Part shown: piece after piece, positions 35,174 to 43,517 of the stretch | Layout of the letters: every line of letters begins with the position of its first letter | Numbering within the stretch: the stretch's first letter is position 1 | Position numbers and translations under genes: made by a program | Origin: Fischerella sp. JS2 | GTDB taxonomy: Bacteria; Cyanobacteriota; Cyanobacteriia; Cyanobacteriales; Nostocaceae | NCBI RefSeq assembly: GCF_032393985.1 | Contig: NZ_CP135918.1 | Span: 6,449,724-6,513,723, forward strand | Length of the DNA stretch: 64,000 nucleotides | Direction of reading: 5' to 3' | Notes under the pieces: generated by a model | Told to the model about the DNA's origin: nothing | Database searches by the model: none | Seen by the model: only the letters and a program-made list of their open reading frames with translations

Positions 35174-36598
35174 ATGCGATCGCGCACATTTCGAGAAGGT
35201 TCTGTGGGTTTACTACTCCTCTTGGGAGTGGGTGTGTTTGGAATGATTATCCTCTGGTTAACAAGATTTACTGCTGCTGCAAGTTCATACAAAGCTTTTG
35301 TAGAATTTGCCAATGCTGGCGGGATGCAAAAAGGAGCAATAGTTCGCTTTCGTGGTGTCAAAGTCGGTAATATTGCTGCAATTCGACCAGGGCCAAATAA
35401 TGTAGAAGTAGAAATCGAAATTGCCAATCCTAACCTAATTATTCCCCGGGATGTCAAGGTAGAAGCGAATCAATCGGGTCTCATTAGCGAAAGCATAATT
35501 GACATTACACCTAAATCACCATTACCGAGTGGTGTAAATGTAGCTAAACCATTAGATAGAGATTGCGATCCAAGTCTGATCGTTTGTAATGGTTCACGCT
35601 TAAAAGGTCAAATTGGTATCAGTTTGGATGAGTTAATTCGTAGCAGTACTGTTTTTGCCAATCTTTATACTCAGCCTCAAATCTACGATAACCTCAACAA
35701 TACATTAGCAAACGCCTCTAAGGCAGCAGCTCAAGTCGTTGTTCTCAGTCGGGATCTTTCCAACTTGACTAAAACTACGCAAAAGCAATTAAGTGGTTTG
35801 TCAACCGCCACAAATTCAGTTGCAAATGCAGCAGATCAAATCAGCGCATCTACTGCAAAAACAACCAATCAATTTAGTAATACAGCGAGTGCTTTTAGTG
35901 CTACAGCAAAGGATCTCAGCCTCACAGCAAATCAGGCAAGTCAACTAATTAAAAATTTGGATACCTTACTAACAGGTAATCGCTCTGCTTTGGTTGGCAC
36001 TTTAAATAATATTACGGCAACCACCACTGAACTAAGAACTACAGTTAGTAGTTTATCACCTACTCTCAATCGTTTAACACAGGGAGAGTTAATCCAAAAT
36101 TTAGAAACTCTCTCCGCAAATGCTGCACAAGCTTCGGCTAATTTGCGGGATGCTAGCCAAGCACTCAACAATCCTAATAACTTGTTGGTGTTACAACAAA
36201 CCCTAGATTCTGCCAGGGTAACGTTTGAAAACGCCCAGAAAATCACATCAGATTTAGACGAATTGACTGGTGATCCAACTTTTCGAGAAAATGTCAGGCA
36301 GCTGGTAAATGGTCTAGGTAAATTGCTGTCTTCTACTCAACAAATAGAACAACAAATTGAAGTTGCTTCTACACTTAATGCAGTCAAAACAGCAATGAAA
36401 AATCCCAATGCCACAACATTAACAACAAACAATCAATCACAATTGAAATTTAATATTCCACCTACAACTTTGAACAGTGCAACTCAAGAAATTCAACCAA
36501 CAGCTATTGAATTTGCTTCCTCGCCATCTCAAGAAAAACTATTGCAGAAATTACGTGAGTATGGAAAACAACAGCAGCAGGAAGGAACAACAAAATAG
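35174..36598 (+). CDS. MCE-domain (MlaD-like) lipid transport protein
   Basis: A 474-residue protein: one N-terminal transmembrane helix (GLLLLLGVGVFGMIILWL, about 11-28), an MCE domain (about 38-120; AFVEFANAGGMQKGAIVRFRGVKVGNI), then about 330 residues of Ala/Thr/Asn/Gln-rich helices that probably form a needle or tunnel-like assembly across the periplasm. GGAGG stands upstream of the ATG. It should work with the preceding ATPase in envelope or thylakoid lipid traffic. Confidence 0.9.
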   Translation: MRSRTFREGSVGLLLLLGVGVFGMIILWLTRFTAAASSYKAFVEFANAGGMQKGAIVRFRGVKVGNIAAIRPGPNNVEVEIEIANPNLIIPRDVKVEANQSGLISESIIDITPKSPLPSGVNVAKPLDRDCDPSLIVCNGSRLKGQIGISLDELIRSSTVFANLYTQPQIYDNLNNTLANASKAAAQVVVLSRDLSNLTKTTQKQLSGLSTATNSVANAADQISASTAKTTNQFSNTASAFSATAKDLSLTANQASQLIKNLDTLLTGNRSALVGTLNNITATTTELRTTVSSLSPTLNRLTQGELIQNLETLSANAAQASANLRDASQALNNPNNLLVLQQTLDSARVTFENAQKITSDLDELTGDPTFRENVRQLVNGLGKLLSSTQQIEQQIEVASTLNAVKTAMKNPNATTLTTNNQSQLKFNIPPTTLNSATQEIQPTAIEFASSPSQEKLLQKLREYGKQQQQEGTTK

Positions 36599-36936
36599 AA
36601 GAACATGCAATATAAGAGAAAATATCATACCCTTGTTCTCTAGCCTGTGCAATTATGTCGAACCACTTTGCTCACGGTTACGCCTTATATCAAGCCCGGC
36701 TAATTGCTTACGATATTATGCTTAGTTGTTGGTCATTGTTTTTTCCCATTACCCATCACCAATTACCAATTACCGACCCCAAGGGATAATATAAGTGTTC
36801 AAGCGAACATAATATGACTTGTGCATTTGCACAATTGTTGTGAGTGAAAAGAAAAAATATTTTAGTCAAATGCCCAATGAACTAAGACTTATAAGTAAGT
36901 AATTTTAAGAGAGTTGCCCTTGAAGATAAAAGATGC
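36599..36936. promoter_or_regulatory. 338-bp region upstream of the glycan cluster with palindromes
   Basis: No gene. It contains a 26-base motif at 36685-36710 related (21 of 26) to 54195-54220, then TGTTC-aagc-GAACA (36796-36809) and the perfect TTGTGCA-TT-TGCACAA (36819-36834). These lie 100-140 bases before the first GT9 gene and are candidates for its operator or promoter elements. ACCCATCACCAATTACC-type repeats are at about 36749-36778. Confidence 0.45.
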
Positions 36937-38025
36937 ATGTTACACGAACTTCAATCTCTAAAGCAACTGTCTATTTCTCGGATCGCTATTGTGCGCGCCC
37001 TCCCTGGATTAGGTGATTTACTTTGTACTGTACCAGCCTTTAGGGCGCTCAGAGCAGCTTTTCCCCAAGCCCAAATTACCTTAATTGGTCTACCTTGGGC
37101 GCGTTCTTTTATAGAACGTTTCAGCCATTATCTTGATGAGTTCTTAGAATTTCCTGGCTACCCAGGAATCCCAGAATTACCATCTTCAGTCCATAAATTG
37201 CCAGAGTTTTTGCTAAAAGCTCAAGAGCAACATTTTGACTTAGCATTGCAAATGCATGGTAACGGTATTGTCAGCAATTCCTTTACTACCTTACTTGGTG
37301 CTTGTATTAACGCTGGTTTTTATCTTCCGGAACATTATTGCCCTAATCCAGACTACTTTTTGCCTTATCCAGACAACGAACCAGAAATATGGCGTCACCT
37401 ACGCTTAATGGAATTTTTAGGGATACCACTCCAGGGGGATGAACTAGAATTTCCGTTGCAGGATGAAGATTTTGCGGCTTTGCCACACCTACCTGATAAA
37501 TATGTCTGCGTTCATCCTGGTGCTAGTCTGCCAGAGAAACGCTGGTCTTTAAAAAGCTTTGCAGCTGTTGCTGATGCGATCGCTGTTCGTGGATTCCAAA
37601 TTGTGCTTACTGGTACAGCATCAGAAGCAAATTTAACCCAGGCATTAACGGCAATGATGCGTTTCCAGCCGATTGATCTGGCTGGAAAGACTAGTCTAGG
37701 GACAATGGCAGCCCTTTTAAGTAAAGCTAGTTTACTAGTTTGTAACGATACTGGTGTTTCCCATTTAGCTGCTGCTTTACGAGTCAAGAGTGTTGTCATT
37801 TTTACGAATGCATCACTGTATCGATGGGCTCCTTTAAACCGTGAAATTCACCGTTCTCTCAGTCCTAGTTTCATACAGTTCCCAGATGTCGAAGAATCAT
37901 TTGTAAGTTCTACAAGCAAATCCTTTGATACAAAATTTGGTGGTTTTTATTTTCCCGTAACACCAGCAATGGTAATGACTCAGGTAGAAGACCTACTGTT
38001 GAAGAAAACTTCCAATGTTACCTGA
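36937..38025 (+). CDS. GT9 heptosyltransferase-like glycosyltransferase 1
   Basis: A 362-residue GT-B fold transferase of family 9, which uses ADP-heptose in known cases. Seen: the N-terminal AIVRALPGLGDLLCTVPAFRAL, the acceptor-side FDLALQMHGNG, and the donor domain VCVHPGASLPEKRW, LTGTASEANL and SLLVCNDTGVSHLAAAL. Full length. It opens the glycan cluster and overlaps the next GT9 frame by 11 bases, so the two were co-translated. Confidence 0.9.
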   Translation: MLHELQSLKQLSISRIAIVRALPGLGDLLCTVPAFRALRAAFPQAQITLIGLPWARSFIERFSHYLDEFLEFPGYPGIPELPSSVHKLPEFLLKAQEQHFDLALQMHGNGIVSNSFTTLLGACINAGFYLPEHYCPNPDYFLPYPDNEPEIWRHLRLMEFLGIPLQGDELEFPLQDEDFAALPHLPDKYVCVHPGASLPEKRWSLKSFAAVADAIAVRGFQIVLTGTASEANLTQALTAMMRFQPIDLAGKTSLGTMAALLSKASLLVCNDTGVSHLAAALRVKSVVIFTNASLYRWAPLNREIHRSLSPSFIQFPDVEESFVSSTSKSFDTKFGGFYFPVTPAMVMTQVEDLLLKKTSNVT

Positions 38026-38530
38026 GACTTGGGAAAACGTGCGGCGAGTTTTGGCAATTCAAGTAGGTAGTCAGGGAGATTTAATGCTGACTATCCCTGC
38101 ATTGCAAAAACTGCGCTACTTATTCTCAGATGCTGTCATTACTTTAATGGTTTCCCCAAGCGCTAAACAACTAGATTCCCATAGGCGTTGGATAGATGAT
38201 GTATTGGTTTACGAAGGTGGTGAAAGCAAGTTTAAAAATAATGAATATGAATTGGCTTTAATATCAAATCTGCGCCAATATGCTTTTGATGTCTCCGTAA
38301 TTTTTACAAATTCTGGAGAGTCACCATATACTCTTGCTTATATTTGCTATTTGGCAGGAATCCCAATTCGTATTGGTCAGTCGAAAGAGTTTGGTGGTAG
38401 TGTTCTCTCCCATTGCGTAAAGCCGATAAGGACACAGGGAGACACGGAGAGTATTGTTGATATACATACCTCAGACCTATATGATCCTATAGGCGATCAT
38501 CTCTTCTTACTGGAATCTGCATTTAAGTAA
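38015..38530 (+). pseudogene. Truncated GT9 glycosyltransferase (N-terminal half only)
   Basis: 171 codons matching the N-terminal domain of GT9 enzymes (VLAIQVGSQGDLMLTIPALQKL, YAFDVSVIFTNSGESPY, AYICYLAGIPIRIGQS). The donor-binding C-terminal domain is missing: the frame ends in GDHLFLLESAFK and stop, where relatives continue for about 180 residues. A GACACAGGGAGACACGGAGAG repeat (about 38431-38451) lies inside its last part and further repeats follow the stop. Probably inactive alone; a role as a half-protein partner is possible but unlikely. Confidence 0.65.
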
Positions 38531-38854
38531 TCTTTATTTTATTTATTAATTATTAATGATCTGGCAACCTAACTTTGAAGAGTAAAAGAACGAACCACAA
38601 AGGGCACAAAGAACACGAAGGAAGAGGAAAACAAGAGTAATCGAAAAGTTGATTCACTTAGCAAAGTTAATTTACTAGACTACTAATTTCATCAAAATCT
38701 CTCTATAAAAAAATCCCTTCTTCGCGTACTTTGCGTCTTTGCGGTAGCCTGCGGCAAGCCGCTTTGCGTCTACATTACTTCATCCCTATATTGTGCAACG
38801 CCCAAAAATTGAGAATTAAAAGTTTAAAGGATGCTTTCTAGTTAACACTTGATT
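38531..38854. repeat. 324-bp repeat-rich spacer after the truncated GT9
   Basis: It holds a CACAAAGGGCACAAAGAACACGAAG unit, TTCGCGTACTTTGCGTCTTTGCGG and a 28-bp palindromic element at 38745-38772 (variant of those at 45201 and 55186). No coding frame resembles the lost GT9 C-terminus. Confidence 0.75.
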
Positions 38855-39817
38855 ATGCAACCATTACGTATCTTGACCTGGCACGTCCACGGTAGTTATC
38901 TCTACTATTTAACCCAAACTCAGCATCATTTTTATTTGCCTGTTAAACCAGGACGACCTGAGGGTTATGGTGGTCGTTTAGGTGGTTTTCCTTGGTCCAA
39001 TAACGTTTATGATGTTCCTGCGTCTGAAGTCAAAAATCTCAAATTTGACTGTATTTTGTTTCAGTCAAAACGGAATTATTTAGAAGACCAGTATGAGATT
39101 CTCTCGGATTCACAGCGACGGCTTCCCCAAATTTACTTAGAACACGATCCGCCGCGAGAACATCCAACTGACACTCGCCATATTGTAGATGACCCGGATG
39201 TCTTACTGGTTCATGTTACCCATTTTAACCAGTTGATGTGGGATAGCGATCGCACTCCAAGCCGTGTCATTGAACACGGTGTAATTGTGCCAGAAAATGT
39301 TCACTACACGGGTGAGTTGGAAAAGGGACTGGTAGTAGTAAATGGTTTGCGATCGCGTGGTCGCCGTCTAGGTGCTGATATATTTGCCCATGTTAGCCAA
39401 CAAATTCCTCTAGATTTGGTAGGTCTGGATTCAGAAAAACTGGGTGGTATCGGCGAAGTACCCCACCACCAACTACCAGCTTTTGCCTCACGTTACCGCT
39501 TTTTCTTCAATCCTATCCGCTACACCAGCTTAGGACTAGCTGTATGCGAAGCAATGATGGTGGGTTTACCAATCATCGGGCTAGCAACAACAGAAATGGT
39601 GACGGTAGTGGAAAACGGAGTTTCTGGCTATGTAGATACAGATTTAGAAAAGCTCATTTTTAGAATGCGCCAACTTTTAAACAACCAAACCCACGCCCAA
39701 AATTTAAGTAAAGGCGCAACACAAACAGCACAAAAACGCTTTCACATCCAACGCTTTATTGATGACTGGGATAAAACATTCAAATCAGTCATTGGTCTGA
39801 ATGTTGTTCACCAATGA
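38855..39817 (+). CDS. Glycosyltransferase (GT4-like)
   Basis: A 320-residue glycosyltransferase: an unusual N-terminal half starting LRILTWHVHGSYLYYL, then a GT-B donor domain with the typical GLAVCEAMMVGLPIIGLATTEM and ENGVSGYVDTD (about 232-270), the E-x7-E region of family 4. Shorter than typical GT4 enzymes because the N-terminal domain is reduced. The ATG is used rather than a TTG two codons before. It is 24 bases ahead of the fused GT4-GmhA gene. Confidence 0.85.
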   Translation: MQPLRILTWHVHGSYLYYLTQTQHHFYLPVKPGRPEGYGGRLGGFPWSNNVYDVPASEVKNLKFDCILFQSKRNYLEDQYEILSDSQRRLPQIYLEHDPPREHPTDTRHIVDDPDVLLVHVTHFNQLMWDSDRTPSRVIEHGVIVPENVHYTGELEKGLVVVNGLRSRGRRLGADIFAHVSQQIPLDLVGLDSEKLGGIGEVPHHQLPAFASRYRFFFNPIRYTSLGLAVCEAMMVGLPIIGLATTEMVTVVENGVSGYVDTDLEKLIFRMRQLLNNQTHAQNLSKGATQTAQKRFHIQRFIDDWDKTFKSVIGLNVVHQ

Positions 39818-39841
39818 CAAATGACTATTGACAAATGACAA

Positions 39842-41977
39842 ATGACAAAATTCATTGCCTTAATTAGCGAACACGCCTCACCGCTTGGCACTTTTGGCGG
39901 TGTAGATAGCGGGGGTCAAAATGTGTATGTAGGACAGCTGGCTAAACATTTGGCTGGTTTTGGCTACAAAGTTGATATTTTTACTAGACGCGATAGTCAA
40001 GAATTGCCAGAAATTATTCAATTGATAGATAACGTTCGGATTATCAATGTCCCAGCTGGCCCTCCTAGATATGTGCGGAAAGAAGATATGCTGCCGTACA
40101 TGGAGGAATTTACAGCCTATGTTTTAAATTTTTGTCAAAACCCTTTTGGGATGGCTGAAGGGATAGACACTTTTTCTGTGCCAAAATACGACTTAATTCA
40201 CGCTAATTTCTGGATGTCAGCAATGGTGGCGGCGGAAATTAAGCGAAGCTTAAATATACCTTTTGTTGTCACTTTTCATGCCCTTGGTCGTGTGCGTCGC
40301 TTTTGGCAAGGTGATGCTGATGAATTCCCTAATGAACGCTTTACCATAGAAGACCAAATTGTCGCAACAGCTGACCATATCATTGCTGAATGTCCCCAAG
40401 ATCAACAAGACTTGTTGTATCTTTACAATGCTAAGCCAGAGAAAATCACAATTATTCCCTGTGGCTTCGATACGGCAGAATTTTGGCAAGTGGAAAAAAC
40501 AACAGCCCGTCAGATGCTGGGTTTACAGCCTAATGAAAACTTAATCCTTCAGTTAGGGCGCTTAGTACCGCGTAAAGGCGTTGATACGGTGATTCGCGCC
40601 TTTGGATATTTGCTGAGACACTATCATATCCAAACAAAACTATTGATTGTTGGCGGTGAATCAGAAGAACCAGACCCCCGCTTCACACCTGAAATCAGTC
40701 GTTTGCAGGCGATCGCTTGCGAAGAAGGAGTTGAGTCACACATAACTTTTACCGGACGCCGCCGTCGAGAGTTGCTTAAGTATTATTACAGTGGTGCAGA
40801 TGTATTTATTACAACTCCTCTATATGAGCCATTTGGGATTACGCCTATTGAAGCAATGGCTTGTGGAACACCTGTGATTGGTTCAAATGTCGGTGGCATT
40901 AAGTTTACAGTCAAAGACGGTGAAACTGGCTATCTTGTACCAGCAAACGACCCTGAAGCGATCGCCGAACGAATTGCCTACCTCTACAAAAATCCTCAAG
41001 TACTCTATAACTTGGGACAGCAAGCAATACAACGCGCCCATCAAATGTTTACCTGGAAAAATGTAGCTGTTGCTGTTGCTGCTCTTTATGAAAAAGTTCT
41101 GGATACAATAAAACACAACCAATGGGTCAACAACAGACCAGAGTATATACTTTGGCAAAAACTACCGCAATACCTTCAACCACAGAGTATATCCCTAAAC
41201 CACGCTTCTACCCCTCACAGGTATCAACTTTCAACCATCTCCCCACACTCTCCATCACCCCACCTCCCCATTGCCCCTAATCCCCAACGCCTCTTTCTTT
41301 ATGCCGGGGGACCCGTCCACCGCACTGGCTCCTCCCTTGGGGGAGTGGGGGCCCCGAGTTCCCCACCTCCCCATCTCCCCACCCTCATTGACAAAAACTT
41401 TGTGGCTGCGATCGCAGCAATGGAGAAATCCCGCCAAACTTTGACACCTATAATTATGGAGGCAGCAAAAGCAATTAGCACCTGTTTTGCTTTGGGTGGC
41501 AAGGTACTTGTTTGCGGCAATGGTGGTAGTGCTGCGGATGCCCAACACTTTGCCGCCGAATTCGTTGGTAAATTTCGCTGCTCTCACAGGCCAGGAATGC
41601 CCGTAATTGCACTGACGGCAGACTCATCTTTTTTGAGTGCTTGGGCTAATGATGTCGGATATGATTACGTCTTTTCTCGCCAAGTAGAAACTTTTGCCCA
41701 ACCAGGAGACTTATTACTGGGCATTAGTACTAGTGGGCGATCGCGCAATTTGATTGAAGCTTTCAAAACAGCACGTCAAGCCAACATTCACTCTATCGCC
41801 TTACTAGGTGGCGATGGTGGGGAACTGCGATCGCTAGCAGATTTAGCAGTAGTTGTCCCGGCAACAGATACCCAACGTATCCAAGAAGTACAACACCTAA
41901 TACTGCATATTTTTTGTGAATTGGTTGAAGAGGAATTAGAAGAAGGCAGAAGGCAGGAGGCAAAAGAAATATATTAG
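39842..41977 (+). CDS. Fusion: GT4 glycosyltransferase + GmhA-type sedoheptulose-7-phosphate isomerase
   Basis: A 711-residue bifunctional protein. Residues 1-440 are a GT4 enzyme (GGVDSGGQNVYV, FHALGRVRRFW, RLVPRKGVDTVI, YEPFGITPIEAMACGTPVIGS). Residues about 516-705 are a SIS domain of GmhA type (VLVCGNGGSAADAQHFAAEFVGKF, ISTSGRSRN, EVQHLILH), which isomerises sedoheptulose 7-phosphate to heptose 7-phosphate, the first step to ADP-heptose. The linker (442-515) is Pro/Ser/His-rich and its DNA is of intergenic-repeat type. The last residues (EEGRRQEAKEIY) come from a GAAGGCAG heptamer. The two parts were probably separate genes whose intervening repeat lost its stop. Confidence 0.92.
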   Translation: MTKFIALISEHASPLGTFGGVDSGGQNVYVGQLAKHLAGFGYKVDIFTRRDSQELPEIIQLIDNVRIINVPAGPPRYVRKEDMLPYMEEFTAYVLNFCQNPFGMAEGIDTFSVPKYDLIHANFWMSAMVAAEIKRSLNIPFVVTFHALGRVRRFWQGDADEFPNERFTIEDQIVATADHIIAECPQDQQDLLYLYNAKPEKITIIPCGFDTAEFWQVEKTTARQMLGLQPNENLILQLGRLVPRKGVDTVIRAFGYLLRHYHIQTKLLIVGGESEEPDPRFTPEISRLQAIACEEGVESHITFTGRRRRELLKYYYSGADVFITTPLYEPFGITPIEAMACGTPVIGSNVGGIKFTVKDGETGYLVPANDPEAIAERIAYLYKNPQVLYNLGQQAIQRAHQMFTWKNVAVAVAALYEKVLDTIKHNQWVNNRPEYILWQKLPQYLQPQSISLNHASTPHRYQLSTISPHSPSPHLPIAPNPQRLFLYAGGPVHRTGSSLGGVGAPSSPPPHLPTLIDKNFVAAIAAMEKSRQTLTPIIMEAAKAISTCFALGGKVLVCGNGGSAADAQHFAAEFVGKFRCSHRPGMPVIALTADSSFLSAWANDVGYDYVFSRQVETFAQPGDLLLGISTSGRSRNLIEAFKTARQANIHSIALLGGDGGELRSLADLAVVVPATDTQRIQEVQHLILHIFCELVEEELEEGRRQEAKEIY
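41250..41395. repeat. Repeat-derived linker DNA inside the GT4-GmhA fusion
   Basis: CCCCACACTCTCCATCACCCC and CCACCTCCCCATCTCCCC units flank a GC-rich block (about 41303-41352, with ACCCGTCCACCGCAC and CCCTTGGGGGAGTGGGGG). This composition matches gene-free DNA elsewhere in the window (for example 4558-4605). Confidence 0.7.
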
Positions 41978-42062
41978 GTCTGACACTTTTGTTTTCCTCT
42001 ACGTTCTCTGTGTCTGGTGCGATTTTATTCAACCAAACTATTACAACAAAGGAAAAACAACT

Positions 42063-42788
42063 ATGGAAGAACTCAAAAACAAAGTGGTATTGGTAACTGG
42101 AGGTGGACGCGGATTAGGTGAAGCCGTTTGTCACACATTAGCCTCAGCTGGTGCTAAGGTTGTGGTTGCAGATATTCGAGAAGAATTAGCCCAAAAAGTG
42201 GCTGGTGAAATTCAAGCTAATGGTTTACAAGCCATGCCATTAGTAATAGATGTTACCAATGAGGCACAAGCAGAAACTGCTATTTACAAGATTACTTCTC
42301 AGTATGGGCGCTTGGATGCTCTCATTAATAATGCCGGAACAGATGTAACCCTTTCCATTGAAGAACTTGCAATTCCAGATTGGGACAGAATTATTGCAGT
42401 TAACCTCCGTGCGCCCTTTATTTTGTCTAAGTTCGTCTTACCTGTGATGAAAGAACAGGGTAGCGGTCACATTATTAACATAACTTCCACAGCAGCCAAG
42501 CGTGCTTGGCCAAATGCTGCCGCTTACCATGCCAGTAAATGGGGACTTTTGGGCTTTAGTCATGCTTTGCATGTAGAAGCACGTCCCTACAATATCAAAG
42601 TTACAGCCCTAGTAGCCGGTGGAATGCAAACACCATTTTTGCTAGATAGATTTCCAGACATTGATGTCAGCAAGTTGCAAGACCCGAAAAACGTCGCCGC
42701 AACCATTCGATTTTTACTATCCACACCGGAAGGAACAGTGATCCCTGAAATGATGGTATTGCCAATGGGTGAAAGTTCTTGGCCGTAG
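42063..42788 (+). CDS. SDR-family NAD(P)-dependent oxidoreductase
   Basis: A 241-residue classical short-chain dehydrogenase: TGGGRGLG (about 12-19), NNAGTD, the Ser in NITSTAAK and the YHASK catalytic pair. AAGGA precedes the ATG. It lies between the heptose genes but is a classical SDR, too short and wrong in type to be the epimerase HldD. It could modify a sugar or be unrelated. Confidence 0.88.
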   Translation: MEELKNKVVLVTGGGRGLGEAVCHTLASAGAKVVVADIREELAQKVAGEIQANGLQAMPLVIDVTNEAQAETAIYKITSQYGRLDALINNAGTDVTLSIEELAIPDWDRIIAVNLRAPFILSKFVLPVMKEQGSGHIINITSTAAKRAWPNAAAYHASKWGLLGFSHALHVEARPYNIKVTALVAGGMQTPFLLDRFPDIDVSKLQDPKNVAATIRFLLSTPEGTVIPEMMVLPMGESSWP

Positions 42789-42794
42789 TGGGAG

Positions 42795-42947
42795 TGGGGG
42801 GAGTGTGTAGACGCGTTCATAGGCTTAAGGTAAGGGTGGGGTGTGAGAAGTAAGGGAATAACCACTAACAACTAATGTACAGACGCGATGTTCCTCGCGT
42901 CTGTACTAAGCAATAACCACTAACAACTAACCATTGACAATTGACCA
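42795..42947. repeat. Dispersed palindromes upstream of gmhB, including a perfect 12-bp hairpin
   Basis: A palindromic dispersed repeat in inverted orientation (about 42804-42835) resembles 34986-35015. At 42877-42906 a perfect hairpin has arms GTACAGACGCGA and TCGCGTCTGTAC with a TGTTCC loop. A near-identical hairpin in the opposite orientation is at 45250-45279. Confidence 0.85.
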
Positions 42948-43514
42948 ATGACTAATCGAGCTGTTTTTCTGGATAAGGATGGAACTCTGATTGAAGATGT
43001 GCCATACAATGTTAAGCCCGATTTAATCAAGCTAACTCAAGGTGCGATCGCAGGTTTGCAGTTAATACAAGCACACGCATACAAATTAATTGTCATCAGT
43101 AATCAGTCAGGTGTAGCGCGGGGCTATTTTCCAGAACTTGAGTTGTTAGTGGTTAAGGAGCATTTGTGCAAACTTCTCTCACAGCAAGATATCACGTTGG
43201 ATGATTTTTACTATTGTCCTCATCATCCAGATGGTGTGGTTGCAGAATATGCAATTACTTGCGAGTGTCGTAAACCAGAACCAGGGTTAATTCTGCGTGC
43301 AGCTTACGAACATAATATTGATTTGCAAAAATCTTGGTTTATTGGCGACATCCTCAATGACGTGGAAGCTGGTCAGCGTGCTGGATGTAAAACGATTCTC
43401 ATTGACAATGGTAACGAGACACAGTGGCAGCTGTCTCCTATGCGAATTCCACACTACGTTGTTAGTGACTTGGCGACAGCAGCACAGACAATTACAAGGA
43501 ACGATCACAAATGA
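42948..43514 (+). CDS. gmhB: D-glycero-D-manno-heptose 1,7-bisphosphate 7-phosphatase
   Basis: A 188-residue HAD phosphatase. Nucleophile Asp9 and acid Asp11 are in FLDKDGTL; the second motif is VISNQSG; the zinc site Cys90, His92, Cys105, Cys107 (CPHHP...CECRKPEPG) is diagnostic of GmhB, and the final motif is FIGDILNDVEAG. It removes the 7-phosphate during ADP-heptose synthesis. Three bases separate its stop from hldE, so the pair is one operon. Confidence 0.94.
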   Translation: MTNRAVFLDKDGTLIEDVPYNVKPDLIKLTQGAIAGLQLIQAHAYKLIVISNQSGVARGYFPELELLVVKEHLCKLLSQQDITLDDFYYCPHHPDGVVAEYAITCECRKPEPGLILRAAYEHNIDLQKSWFIGDILNDVEAGQRAGCKTILIDNGNETQWQLSPMRIPHYVVSDLATAAQTITRNDHK

Positions 43515-43517
43515 GTT

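Noticed and set aside
36819-36834. CRP-type binding site
   Set aside because: The dyad has TGTG and CACA ends but the spacing is two bases shorter than the CRP consensus, and the inner bases differ.
42063-42788. HldD (ADP-heptose epimerase)
   Set aside because: The protein is a classical 241-residue SDR with YHASK; HldD is an extended SDR of about 310 residues with different motifs.
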